Origin: Pezicula radicicola
Lineage: Eukaryota; Ascomycota; Leotiomycetes; Helotiales; Dermateaceae
DNA length: 64,000 nucleotides
Assembly (NCBI GenBank): GCA_003008705.1
Contig: PDUO01000023.1
Coordinates: 411,312-475,311 of the forward strand
Reading direction: 5' to 3'
Part shown: in pieces, positions 22,433 through 34,545 of the stretch
Numbering within the stretch: the stretch's first letter is position 1
Layout of the letters: every line of letters begins with the position of its first letter
Translations under genes and position numbers: made by a program
Notes under the pieces: model-generated
What the model saw: the letters and a program-made list of their open reading frames with translations, nothing else
What the model was told of the DNA's origin: nothing
The model's database searches: none

Positions 22433-24341
22433 ATGAATTTCAAAATACCATCGTTTGAGTTACCTAGTAAAGAGACAGTAATAGAAAGAAGCACCAGTTT
22501 ATCAGCATGGAAACTTCCGAAGCAATCGAGTAGTATCGCGCCTGAGGGAGTATGGACGAATTCTGGTAAGTATATCGTAGGAAGAATAAATAGAGTCTAA
22601 ATAGTATTCTGATAATCCATAGATCAGGACCCTGTGCCAGATTCCAAGAGAACATGGGGAATGTGGGCTTTTACCGGGTACTGGTTCTCTGATCTTGTCA
22701 CAGTAGCGACTTGGGAGGTTGGATCTTCGATATTGGTCGTTGGGTTAGGAACTAGAGATGCCATCCTCATTATGCTTGTTGCAGGAATTTGCAATGCGGT
22801 GCCCACAGGTGAGTTTCCACGCTCTCTTGAGCACCCATGTTTCCATTTATAATGAGCGAAGGACAAATATTCTGACAAAGCTGGTCTAAAAGTCCTAAAC
22901 GGGGCCTTCGGTGCTGACCTCCGAGTCCCATTCCCAATCGCAATCCGTGCAAGTTATGGCTACTACTTCAGTTACTTCTGTGTCGTCTCCCGAGCAATCC
23001 TAGCTGCGTTCTGGCTCGGTATCCAAAGTGTAGGAGGAGGAGCAGCAGTAACCCAAGCCATAACCTCAATCTGGCCCAGCTACAACAACTTGCCAAACCA
23101 CCTCCCCCCATCAGCAGGAACAACAACAAAAGCCATGCTCTCCTATTTCCTATACCACGTAATTCAACTCCCATTCCTCTTCATCCCAATGCATAAAATG
23201 CAACGAATGTTCTTTTTTAAAAGTCTTCTGGTCCCTCCGATGGCTATTGGGATCTTGATTTGGATTTGTGTTAAGGCTGGTGATGCGAATGCGATTTTGA
23301 ACCAAAAGGCTACTGTTAAGGGTAGTACACATGCTTGGTTATGGCTAGCAAGTTGCACATCCGTTACTGGAGGATTCTCCACCATCGCAGTCAATATGTC
23401 CGATTTCTCGCGTTTCAGCAAAACCCGCGGTAGTCAATGGACTCAATTGCCCGTCATTCCAATTCTCAAGATCTTAACGGCCCTCTTCGGAATCGTAGCT
23501 ACAGGAGCAGCGAGAGTCGCCTACGGTGAAGATATTTGGAATCCTTTGGAACTCATTGCTAAATGGGAAGGCTCAGGTGGACGATTCCTCTCTTTCGTAT
23601 GTTCGTGTCTTTGGATCCTGGCGCAGATATCGTGTAATATTTCTGCGAATTCTGTCTCTTTTGCAAATGATTTGACCACTTTGCTTCCGAAATGGGTTAA
23701 CATTACGAGGGGGACGGTTATTTGTTCGATTTTTGGGGGTTTCGCTTTGGTTCCTTGGCTGGTGGTTGCTAATGCTTCTACGTTCTTGGCTTTCATGTCT
23801 GGATATGCTGTTTTTCTTGGTAAGCTTTTCAAATGGAACTCGTTCTTGATATGAGATGAATATTTAGGTACTGACTGATGGCGCAATAGGTCCAATGGCA
23901 GGAATCATGATGACCGACTATTGGATTGTCAGAAACCGCAAGATCGATGTTCCAGGTCTTTATGATCCAAATGGTAGATATTACTATAAGCTTGGAACCA
24001 ACTGGCGCGCTCTCATAACGGAATTCATCATCGTAGCACCGCTGCTTCCTGGCCTTGCGTACGCCATCGCTCCAGCTCATGTACACGTCTCCCAGAGTAT
24101 ACTAAACTTGTATGATATCAACTGGTTCTTCGGCTTCCCCACTTCGGCGTTCCTTTATTGGATATTGAATGTGATTGCTCCTGCAAAGACGACGCTGGTT
24201 GCTAAGACGATTCCTGGGATTCTGGACCTGGACGGTTTGGATGTTGAGGCTGTGGAGGTGCAGTCTAAGGGAACTAGCGGTAGTATTGTAGGTGACGAGA
24301 AGAGGACTACTCATGTTTTGGTTGCTAAGAGTGATGTTTGA
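22433..24341 (+). CDS. NCS1 nucleobase/allantoin permease (Fur4/Dal4 family)
   Basis: Predicted 565 aa from four exons: 22433-22565, 22623-22808, 22893-23819 and 23890-24341. The family carries uracil, allantoin, uridine or related compounds with a cation across the plasma membrane. NCS1 features in order: a polar N-terminus with PDSKRTWGMWAFTGYWFSD, the conserved VLNGAFGADLRVPFPIAIRA, AAFWLGIQSVGGGAAVTQAI, MSDFSRFSKTRGSQW, and GPMAGIMMTDYWIVRNRKID. About 12 helices are expected. Exon junctions rebuild conserved motifs exactly (AVPT|VLNGAFGAD and FL|GPMAG). All frames are open and the length is normal. It sits back to back with a xanthine-dioxygenase-like gene, which fits a nucleobase link but does not prove it. 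Confidence 0.92.
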
Positions 24342-24998
24342 GTTTGATGGTGATGGATTGGTTTGTTGGTAGAGAAGTTTGGGTGAACTTTGTTATGATG
24401 TTTGGGTTGATTATAAGATTGTGTAATGCGTGATGGATTCTGTAAACCTTACACGCCAAATATATATCAGAAGTTTATTTCCACACATACAAACATGTAC
24501 ACAACGAAGATAGTGCAAACGTGCCAGGGTCAGGTAGCTAGTTTTCAAAACAGCAGCCTCAAAAGTGTTTGACATCGCTAAATTTCTCACAGCATAGTTG
24601 TGGCTTCAAAAGTGCTGAGGATTAAGTTTCATAATAATTTGATGCTATTCTAGAAGTATATCTCATTACAACGCTCTCACCATGCTGCTCTGCGGAATAG
24701 TTGTGAAGTGGTTTCCGGGTACCCGGGCGGTACGTTTTAGTGGCGTACCTCGAATAGGCGGACCCACAACGCAAAGCTGTCCCCAAAAAAGAAAAGAAAA
24801 GTAGAAATACAATTATACATAGAAGCAAGTCTTCACCATCTTCAACTGTGTCCAATATTTTCTCAACTCATATATCAAAAAGGTCTCTCCTCCCTTGCCA
24901 CTTTATACAAGCAGTAACCTCGGAGGCTATCAAACATACCACCAAATAAAAGTCTAGACCTCTAATAAAAAACAAAAAAGAGAAGGACTTCTCATATT
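24342..24998. other. Intergenic
   Basis: 3' flank of the permease gene and of tRNA-Ala. No gene is seen. Confidence 0.45.
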
Positions 24999-25071
24999 GG
25001 ACTAGTTGGGGATCGAACCCAAGACCTCTCGCATGCAAAGCGAGCGCGCTACCAACTACGCCACTAGCCCC
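24999..25071 (-). tRNA. tRNA-Ala (anticodon TGC)
   Basis: The reverse complement folds as a complete 73-nt cloverleaf. The 5' end is GGGGCTAGTGGCGTAGTTGG, the anticodon arm is CTCGC-TTTGCAT-GCGAG with TGC at 34-36, and the T arm is GGGTTCGATCCC. The acceptor stem closes with ACTAGTCC, allowing G-U pairs. No intron. Confidence 0.93.
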
Positions 25072-25432
25072 GTTTGTTATGTTTGTTGAACAGGAAAGCT
25101 TTATAAATTCCCATAAATCCTGTCTGAGGTTGGACCAACTCTAGAACACAACACCAGTATAGCAGCAATAGCTAGGAAGTAGCCCTCTAACCACAAAATA
25201 TTTACTCTCCCCGTCACAAGTTCAATTCATTCTGAACAGAGTGCGGAAAGGAGAGTTAAAAAGTGTGCCCATTCCTAATTCAGCGTGTTTCTATTCGCTA
25301 GTTTACAAACTCTTTCCTAAGTGAGCCAAAGAAAAAAAGAAGAAAAAAGGTCAACCCTTACTCTCTGCTCCAACCCACAACCCACAACCACAAACCCATC
25401 CACAAAAAAAAAGACAAAACAAAAAGAAGAAA
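25072..25432. other. Spacer between two tRNA genes
   Basis: Both tRNAs are on the minus strand. The spacer is rich in A on this strand (T runs on the transcribed strand), including the expected T-run terminator just downstream of tRNA-Asn. No gene. Confidence 0.45.
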
Positions 25433-25524
25433 CTCCCCCGGGTGGGCTCGAACCACCAGCCTCTCGATGATCTGTTAGTTTTTATGTAACAGTCGAACGC
25501 GCTAACCAATTGCGCCACGAGGGA
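25433..25524 (-). tRNA. tRNA-Asn (anticodon GTT) with an 18-nt intron
   Basis: The reverse complement gives acceptor TCCCTCG/CGGGGGA, D arm GCGCAATTGGTTAGCGC, and T arm GGTGGTTCGAGCCCACC. The anticodon stem is TTCGA/TCGAG. Removing CATAAAAACTAACAGATC after position 37 leaves the loop CTGTTAA with anticodon GTT. The intron contains TAACAG, complementary to CTGTTA over the anticodon, the classical anticodon-intron helix of eukaryotic pre-tRNAs. Confidence 0.88.
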
Positions 25525-26046
25525 TTTGTGTTATGTTGACTTAAGTCGCTGTGTGTTTGACTTGTTTTTGTAAAGGAAGTTTGGATTTAGGGTTTTATTG
25601 GATGTTGGAGAGCTAGTAAATCACTACAAGTTACTCCCTAGAATCAAAAGCCTTGAAAGTTCTAGCGAAGTAAACGCCATCTCTGAACGAGTTTTCAACT
25701 CTGAAATTTTAGTACGACTTTTGCTCTTTATATTATACCACTTCTTGATGCTTTCTAACTATCTTTTTTTTTGGCGTCATACCTAGGTACAGTACAGTAC
25801 ATTACTTTTCCATTGCCCCTGCCTTTAAAAGTTTTCATTTGTAAGTACTGATATCGGAGAGGATAGGATGAGTGATTTCTTTTTCTTTTTCTTTTTAGTA
25901 AGTTGCTTAAACGAGGTTTTACCTTCAAGTATCATACCTACCTTGCTTAGAAATACCAACAATAGCATTCTAATCCGAAAAGTGCAGAGGTAAGGCAAGT
26001 CACTGTAAGCTTACTTTACTATTTATAATGTCTCTAAGTTTATATT
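25525..26046. other. Intergenic
   Basis: No gene or repeat recognised. AT-rich. Confidence 0.4.
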
Positions 26047-26628
26047 TACTCTACAAATTCTCTTACTTTGCCTCCACTGGTTTCTGGTATTGTATCCCCT
26101 TTAAAACTCGTTATTATTTTAGACGACTCGTCTAGTATTCCCCTCTCAACTAGCTGTGTAAGAATGTTCCGTGCTGATAACCCCTTTGCCCTTCGCGTCT
26201 TCCTTGTATAATCATCTAGTGTCATCTTGCTAGGTTTAGTTGTCTTTCGCCTAGTAGTCTTATTTGATTCGTTCTATGAATCTACTCTTTCTGAACTCTT
26301 ATTCAGCTTTATGGCAGATTTTGGCTTTGTGTCTACTAGTAGTATATCCTCATGTCCATCTAACTCGTCCCACAACGGTAGCGTAACCGGCACATTCTTC
26401 ATAGAAGTATGCACGCCATTCCCAAATTCTCGGTTGATAGGTATTAGGATAGTATTCAGACGTAGCTTCCACATCGTATCCGTTGCAAACCTCTCCTATT
26501 TTCGATTCATCTTAAATGCTATAGCATTCCCCCTCTGGCGCTTTCTAGTTTTGGAATCTTTGATATCTCGTCTAAGTACAAATGCCGTTTCAGCTGCTAT
26601 AATAAGGCAGGCTTAGGTCCAGTAGCAC
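26047..26628 (-). pseudogene. Unrecognised decayed frame, possibly repeat-derived
   Basis: Read leftwards, one frame of about 190 codons is broken only by two TAG codons. It includes AAETAFVLRRDIKDSKTRKR, then KMNRK (stop) ERFATDTMWKLRLNTILIP, then DILLVDTKPKSAIKLNKSSE. After the second stop comes MTLDDYTRKTRRAKGLSARN. The Lys/Arg-rich, evenly coded protein argues against chance. Both stops fit CAG-to-TAG change. I recognise no domain. It could be the 3' part of a transposon protein. Confidence 0.4.
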
Positions 26629-27266
26629 AATTGTTGGTGATTCGGTGTTGCCGCTTTTCGAATTTTAACCTAAAGATAATAGTAGGTTGAAATACAAGGT
26701 AGACAACAGCAACAAGAAATTGCCCCGCGCTGATCAGAAAAATTTCACCCCAAAGTTCCATAGATCAATTGAGCTTGTTCGGAAACTCTGACGTTGTATC
26801 CCCCGAACCAAAGGTATAGCTATTATCCCTAGAACTTGGCAAGATAGACATAAGCGAGCAAAAGGAGGGTGAACTCGGCCGAGCTGGTGGAGTACAGGGG
26901 TGGTGCGATAGCACAGTCTACCCAGCGACCAGAGCTTCAAGCCGTCACCATCACCAACGACCTCACAACGACCTTCACGACTATCTCCTCCACGAACTCC
27001 TTACAACAATACAGAAATTGGCCATGGCAACCCTAAGTTACTATATGACAGTAAGCAGAATCGGTCGAGATAACATCAGAAAATATCTATAGTAACAATG
27101 AAGTTAGTCGGAGGACGGCGATATTTGATTCTTAGCATGATGCTCGCCTCGGCAATTCGAGCAATCTAGACCCCAAGGGTCAATAGAACAAACGCAATAT
27201 GATATGAAGATAACATGCAACCAGAATTCTGAGAAGGCTGATACAAACCATTCCAAAGCTTCCATC
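26629..27266. other. Intergenic
   Basis: No gene is supported. It separates two relics. Confidence 0.4.
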
Positions 27267-27700
27267 ATGGCAGACTTCCCAGGAATCGACTTTAGCACTT
27301 ACAGCAGCAATCCCAAGCTGTTGGCTCAAGAACTTTTCGCCGCAGTCAGTAAATGGGGTTTCCTTAATGCTCATCGGACATGGCATCCCACAATCACAGA
27401 TCGATGAGATGTCCTCGCTGTCATCTTCTTTCTTCACTCAACCCGCGGAGGTAAAAGAAGGGAAATGGATGAACACAGCACAAGTCGGCTATGACTTTAA
27501 GAAATCCGTCATTGGTATTCAAGAAGGAATGTGCTTTGGCGATGTTGCATGGTCCAATATGACAGCTTCGAATCTTTCTAGCTGATGGGATAAGCCCAAA
27601 CGACATATTGCAGAGAACTTTCGAGAGAGGTGTCATGGCCTCTCAACGCAGCTCCTTACACTCTTTGCAACAGCCATGTCTTTAATCAACGTCGGCTTTG
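27267..27700 (+). pseudogene. Relic of a 2-oxoglutarate-Fe(II) oxygenase (isopenicillin N synthase-like)
   Basis: From ATG 27267 the frame reads FPGIDFSTYSSNPKLLAQEL then FAAVSKWGFL. After a one-base shift near 27365 it continues LIGHGIPQSQIDEMSSLSSS then FFTQPAEVKEG. This is the N-terminal domain pattern of non-haem dioxygenases (P-x-I-D-F...WGFF...HGI...FF-x-P). A TGA at 27583 interrupts, and the same frame continues with RERCHGLSTQLLTLFATAMS, also typical of the family. The catalytic half with HxD and distal His was not found downstream. It is broken by one frameshift, one nonsense codon and a 3' truncation. Confidence 0.65.
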
Positions 27701-30435
27701 CACTTCCTTGTGCAAGGGCAAGCCCTCCCAAGTCCAATAAAGCCTCATATACAAATTAGAGCAGTCCAGCTCTGTTATCCTGTACTTCACTTGAGCTGCA
27801 AACGCCAACTCCAATATAGCTCAAGTGCGTGCCTCCTTCTCGTTTGCCTCTCTCACCTTGTTTCGCTTGTTTCTCTACCTTCTTCAACATGATGCGAAGA
27901 CAGACCATAGATTTTTATTGCTAGGCGTCTTCTAGTATGATCCCCCGACGTAATATTTTGTCCGCAGGTTCGTTCGAAGCCGTAAGATTCGCCTGACCGA
28001 CCAGCTGTTGAGGTAAGTTTTCAATGACCAACAATTGCCCCTTGAAATTCAGACCACAGCAACTAGATAGCCACAGGAAAATGGAAAGTCGTCTTCCGAC
28101 TTACAACAGTCGCCTTACCACTAATAATATATTTTCATTGGCATTCCAAACCTGCGACTTGTGCGCTCCTGGTGGAAGTAGATTCTCCTTCCTAACAGGA
28201 CTCTTGCGGCAAAAATCCAATCACCATTTGTCCTTTAAAACTCGAAGTCGAGGATTCGTGGCGTGAAACTCGCGGTTTAGACAATGATTTTGTGTTGTGT
28301 ATGGCTTCCCACTTCCATCATCTTACTTAACTTAAGAAGCAGACCCCGCGTGCTAGCTACCCGGTCGCTGCAACAATTAAATTTGGACATATCGTAACCG
28401 CCATGTATTCCCTATTGATCTCTCCCATTGCCATCAATGTGCCCTGGTTTCAGTGAGATCCGCCTCCTTTTCCTGCCCTTGTCGACATATGCCAGTTGCG
28501 AAAGATCGTGCTGCCCAAATTTCTCATCCTTGTTCCTCAACTCCAATGCAGCGTCCAGTATCTGATCTCGAGGATTGAGGGAATCGTTGATCCCCGCGAT
28601 AGGATAATTTCGTGTGTCTTCGTCGTAAGACTTCTCATCCGGGCTGGCAGCACTTATCTGAAGGGAGGCGCACTAGTCGTTCGCTGCTGCTTACCCGGTT
28701 GGGCAAAGCCACAAGTATTCTGTTGCACCATAGGGATAAAAAATAGGTAGCAAATAGCACAATGCTAGCAGTGGTGTCGTTCATTGTTGACCAAAGCCAG
28801 ATTCGCGATTGGCCCTCGGCCATTCCCCATGTTACCTAGGTTGTTTTCTTAGTGTCTTTCTAGCCGAGGTTTAGCCATAGTTTTTCGCCTTGCGCACAAG
28901 GCGTCCATCATCAAAATGTCCTGTTCAAGGGAGATGCAGATTATGGTTTACTGTAAATACTTTTGTGTGTATTTTCTATGAAGATATACCTAGTCTAGGT
29001 ATATCTTCTTTGTTATACAGTATAATGGCGAAGCGAGCCCCTATTTAAGCGGCCTACTAAGTCCACATATTTCTACAGAATTACCAATCACTAGACACCC
29101 AACTTCCCGTGCATATACCTATATTTGCAGGTACCAGCTCTCAGAGAATATGAATAGTTCAATAAAGAGCTCTTGGCTGAGATTGTTAGACATACCACCA
29201 AAGCTCCCCGAAACACTAGTTCGTATAATACCACTACCACAGAGTTGCAATGAGGTTCTAGTTCCTACTTTCCCAATTTCCCATTCTCAATAGAAAGGAG
29301 AATTCTGATTTCCTTTCATCTTTCATCAGCCTACCTAAAAGCGAGTGATAATTTCTTTTTCCCAATAAACCGGTAAATACTCAGTAAACCTTGACAGGTT
29401 GGACAATCAAAGGACGCTACGGTGACCGCCTTTGCAGAAAAGCTGCAATCGATAATCAAGCGTGAGACGGTTCCTCCCCACCATCACAACAACAGTTACT
29501 GTGCAACTCCTACAATCCCATTGTCCAGTCGCTCCTTTCCGTCTCCCTTTTTTTATTCTTGCGCCTTGTTGGACGCCGACCCCGAGAACGAAATTAGGTT
29601 TCTTTTCTCCACGATCCTTGAATCCCCTTCAAGTTACCTCCGTCTCTACGATTTCTACCCCACCATCCGTAACACCCGCGACAGAGAGAGGAAAGCCCTA
29701 CGCCATTGTAATTAAATTCTTTTGTAAGTATTGACTTTGTCTTAAACTGCACCAAGCTTCATAGTTCTCCAACTTCACAACTCCACCGACACGAGGCCGG
29801 GGAGCTGTATAGGCATCTTTGCATTTCCTCACCTGCTGCCAACCCACAAAGGCCAGGAGCGCCTGCGCTGACGATAGATTTAGAATATCTCCCACAGATT
29901 GGCTGAATCTGGAGCAATCTGTGCGAAAAAGTGGTAAGCCGCTTCTCATCCGCCAAGTGCAAGCCATTCTCTTCTCACAAGTCCATTCTCCGCGATCAAT
30001 TTCCTTTACCACAATGATGACGACAACTTCCCCACAACATACCGAGACAACTTTTAACAGACAATAAAGCAGACAAGACCCGAATTATTTCAGGTTAAAC
30101 ATCTTTTGCGCTTGCGGGAATACTCCAGCTGCGCTCTCTAGAACAAGTAAGTTGTTCAGGATTCCAGAAAGTAGACTTATACTTAACGCTTCCACATTGC
30201 ATTCGACATCTCTATAATCCGCAGCAACAAGTTTATGTTGTCTGCGCTGAAGATAAAAATACTACTTAAGAATTCGAAGAAACTTAGATCTAACATATAT
30301 TTTGAGCAGTATCGGCTTCCTCGGTTTTACCTCTAGAACGTTGCGCAAAAGTTGCCAATTGTTAAAGGGAGGCTTTGCAGCAAATACTCTCACATACCTA
30401 CTACTACTATCGAATAACCTCGTAGCCAATTGAAA
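27701..30435. other. Long gene-free stretch
   Basis: About 2.7 kb without a supported coding gene or a structured RNA I recognise. It includes a perfect 13-bp palindrome at 28981-29007. The last few hundred bases should hold the promoter and 5' leader of the MMS19-like gene. Confidence 0.4.
28981..29007. repeat. Perfect 13-bp inverted repeat
   Basis: AAGATATACCTAG, one T, then CTAGGTATATCTT: both arms match exactly with a single-base spacer. No T run or adjacent gene explains it as a terminator. Confidence 0.7.
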
Positions 30436-33400
30436 ATGGCGTCCGCTACAGCACCCATTGGCTCTACTGCTGCTTCCAATAACTATGCCGACCGAACAGT
30501 CGGCGAATTTATGGAGTCCGAAAAAGACGTAGAAAAGGATGCTATTGTCACCGATATCGCTGGGAGTGAGTCTTCCCGCATCTGCGACTCCTCGTTACAA
30601 AATATTGACTGTTGAAAGGAATTGAGCTCGGCCCAGAGGTCTATCGGTTTGATAAGTTCTTACAAGATTTGGCTGGTCACATAGAACCCAATGTATCTCT
30701 GGTTGAGAGCGGCAAAGGTAAAAAGATATACATAAAACAAAAATTGAAAAAACGGACATTGCTAAACTATTTGAAGGAATCGAATTGTTGTCGAAGGTGT
30801 TGGAGCGCCTTGCCCCGGAAATTCTCAATCGACACGATAGTAAGTACTCTTGACGAACTACAGTTTATGCATTTCTGACTAAGGTCCAGTTTCTGCGGTC
30901 ACCCATCTTTTCTATGCTCGGATCGAAAATGCCCAGACCTTGAATTTCAAAGCGAATATCAAGGACGTTGCGAATGCTTTAAGATATCTATCACAGATGT
31001 CAAGGTTCATGAAGAATGAGGTCATAGCTATTATGGATGCTTTTTTCTCCCTGGATGAAACGGTGTGGTCCCAGCAAACCGCGCCTACTCGAAATGCTGT
31101 TTACACCCTATTGATACAGCTGACCAGTACATTCGAGTCTGAACTGGTGAGAGTGAACGGTATGGGTCATAAGATCGTTGACGGGATGACGAAGCTGGCT
31201 GCACCTGAAAAGGATCCCTCTAATTTAAAGCTAGTCCTTCCATTCTGGGTAACCCTGAGCTCCGAGGCTGAAAAGTGGCGATTATCCAATAAGGCTTTTA
31301 GCAATATGTGGGACTCTTTCAGCAGGTATTTTCCTATCGTTATTAAAGGGACAGACCAAGTACGACAGACATCGCTTGTGATGAAGGATCTCTTACGGCA
31401 GTGCTTTTTGTCAAGTTCTGCGTACTCTGAGTGGGCATTTCCACGTCTTCTGGACGGATTGGACGATATAACGGCAGACGTTAAGGTAAGTTTCTAGGGC
31501 TTGACGATATCCAGCTGCTAACCATGAACAGAACGATGTACTAAGCACAATGGCGGCCTGTATTGAGAAATACGATACCCCCACCGTGCGACGATATGCA
31601 ACTAAGATCTACGATGGCGTGAAATACGAGATTCTTGCAGGAGAGGTTCAGGATCCAGCTTTAATCAAGGATGCACTCTCTGTGATCAAAGCTCTAGCGG
31701 TTCGACTTATTACTGATCTTCCTCCGAATGGTGAGAACCCTGAATTCGTCGAACAAGTATTTCGGGACTTATGTCCTGGTCTCGTCGATCCTGACCGCAA
31801 GGACAGAGAAAAGTCCGGGAAGATTTTAGCTGCTGTTGCTTCTTCTGGGCCTGTGGCATTTGAGTATGTCGTCAAGGTATCAATGTCAATCTTACTTACG
31901 ATCAAACAAAGCCTCGAGACGACGGAGAAGAAAGCAGACATAATGCGGGTCTTTAACCTTATCCTAGAAGCTTGCCCCATCGCCTTGAATGAATTTGATG
32001 CAGGATCAGTCTATCGAATTCGGGCCATAGACGCTCTCCTAAAGTTCAGGAATCGTCTCATGGACGATGTGTATATCGAGTCGATGCTAGAGACAGAGTC
32101 GGGAGATCCTGAATTTATTGCTCAGCGTGTCTTAGCGATACAAGGTTTCGGACTTCTATATAGTCTTCCCCTCTGCATTGCTCCGCGATCCAATGTCTTA
32201 GTTGACGGACAGCCAACATTCGACACGACGCCTTTCCTTTCGGAGTTTTACAGAGGAGCAATCATTGAGAGCCTGAACAGCATTTTACTTTCAAATCTGC
32301 CACAGAATGCACAAGTTTATGAGGCCGCCCTCGATGTTGTCCAGAAGACAGCGATGCAAGACGGGAAGATTTTTGGAGAAAGCACTCTCAAGAGTTTTTT
32401 AATCGAAATTCCTGAGTCTGTGTCCTCTGCAGATGAAATCGAAATTATAATCCCGAAGCTCGATGCGCTGACACGAATTGCGTGTACAGCGCCACCCTTG
32501 ACTACTTGTTTTCCAGCAGGAAATACAAAAGCTCTTAAGCGATGTCAAACCTTCCTCATATTTTGCCAATCACTTATTCGGAAAGTCACGGCTACAACCC
32601 TGAAACAGGGCCAGGCGGACTACTCTACAGCCATTATTGCTGCCCTCTTTAATGGCATGTCAATGTTTGATACGGCGCTCGATTCAGAATATCCTGGGTC
32701 TGGAGCGGATCGATATGATGGTGTTGACAAGATCAGCGCGACAGGCCCCTTTGCCGAGACTGTCATGGCATTGTACCAACTATGTGTGGTCCAAAAGCAA
32801 ACTACAAATAGTGGCGTCTATGTTGGACTGCGAAAGTTGCCTTGCGGGGAGTTCTTTACCAGCGAATTTTTATTCTTAGTCGCCAAATGTGCTACGTTGG
32901 CAGCGCGTTCAAAGCATACTCCCAAGGGTAGCGTGTTCCCCCAGGAGGTTTGGACACTTTTTAGTTCCAATCCAGATATCCCTAAAGAATCTAGGAATAT
33001 TCATCAAGGCAATTGCGCACTTGGACCTCCTGATAAGTGTGCAACTGCGATTCTCTCCCTCGGATTACTCGCAGGAATTCGACAGGATGTAAGTTAAGCT
33101 CCAACCCAGCTCTGATATGCTCTACTAATATTCTCTAGGAGATTCTGGATTTCAACCCTGCAGAGGTTGCAGTGATGATGATTGCCAATGCCGCCTCTGA
33201 ACACACAGGAGCAACTTTCGAGATCACCCTATCCTTTATTTACATTTTACAACTTGTAGTAAACAAGTTTGGTGCCGCCAAGAAGAAGCTTGAAGATGGT
33301 ACCACAATTGTGGACACCATGCGACGTGTAGTCAGCGCTACGACTACGCCCATCGTCGACAAGGAATTCATACCAATCTACCAGACCCTGTCCTACATGG

Positions 33401-34146
33401 CATCAGCTGCATTGCAGGCATTTGATCCTGCCGCAACAGAGTTCATCGAAATGATGCTCGAAGGGCTAACAGCATCTTATCACGATGTGCTATTTCCTGT
33501 TAGATCACAGATGGTTGCTCGATCGTTCAGAGTTCTGTTGAGCCCCTCAGAGATCATCAGTGAGAAGAATGGATGCAAAATCCGGCCACTAGCAAAACAG
33601 AAGCTTTACAATTTGGTCGTACCAGCCCTTTTGAAGTTGTATCCTCAAGTAATCTCCAATCCTGACCAAAGACAAGCTGTACTGATTGCTCTTGCCGCGG
33701 TTTTAACAAATCTGCCTCTTTCAATGTACCAGTCCGACGCAGCTCGACTCATCCCGTTGGTTATCGCAGGAACTGATGTTGAGAACGCGGGAGACGATGA
33801 TAAGACGAAGGTTGAAGCTATTGACATATTGATTCGACTTATTCCCCAAGAGCCCAAGCTTATTGAAGAGCACCTCGATTCAATCATCAAGCGCATGACC
33901 GACCGAACTCATAATACATTTGACGAACCATCCGATGCCAGCCAGACTTGTCGCTGTAAGGCACTTCTCTGCCTAGCTACTTTAGCCACTTACGTGGATC
34001 CGGAAGCTATCATTAAGAGAAAGTTTAGTGTCATGAAGGAACTTGGCATTGCTCTGAATGATGTCTCAAGGCCCGTTCGCCACGCAGCTGTTAGAACCAA
34101 GTTTGTGTGGTTTAACGTGCAGGTGAATGAAGCTCTTGCCGAGTAA
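30436..34146 (+). CDS. MET18: MMS19/Met18-like HEAT-repeat protein, cytosolic Fe-S targeting
   Basis: Predicted 1152 aa from six exons: 30436-30565, 30619-30717, 30777-30839, 30884-31485, 31532-33088 and 33139-34146. The family targets Fe-S clusters to nuclear and cytosolic proteins such as DNA polymerases and helicases, as part of the CIA complex with Cia1 and Cia2. The N-terminal part matches MMS19_N: KFLQDLAGHIEP, then GIELLSKVLERLAPEILN, then HLFYARIEN. The long helical body and the C-terminal HEAT-like repeats (PLVIAGTDVENA, then KVEAIDILIRLIPQEPKLIE; RPVRHAAVRTKFVWFNV near the end) also fit. The first three exons are short, and the GTAAAA donor at 30718 is weak. The assignment rests on overall pattern and length (typically 1000-1150 aa) rather than one signature motif. 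Confidence 0.82.
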
Positions 34147-34545
34147 GTTAGTGGCATTCTGCTACCCATATTTGGCGCGATATAGCCGTAGAAGGCTGGA
34201 GATTTCCTCGTTATTGGCGCATCTCAAATCGCTTAGCGATCATTTACTCAAAAACCCGACAACATTTCTAAATTTTCACTTCTTGTACATACCACTTTTC
34301 ACCATTTTCGATACATGATGCGCTTGTTGCATAGCGGGGAGTTCATACTGGGTAGCATTGCATCGGAAACGGAGTTTTAGACGGGCTTTAACCTTTGGAG
34401 GGCTCTCAATAGCATGCAAGCAAAATGAGAATGAAAGTATGAATCAATGTTTCCATGCAACTGAGTGATATCAAACAGAATAGACGCCGCCGTTTCCACA
34501 TAATGCTTTTATTACCAATCCGTGAGGCTTCTCAACTTCCATAAA
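34147..34545. other. Intergenic, convergent 3' ends
   Basis: Between the MMS19-like gene and SPC2, both ending here. Nothing else seen. Confidence 0.45.

Noticed and set aside
29422..29734. Two overlapping plus-strand frames of about 90 codons
   Set aside because: Pro/Ser/Thr-rich, no motif and no support from splice signals; consistent with the CT-rich leader of the downstream gene.
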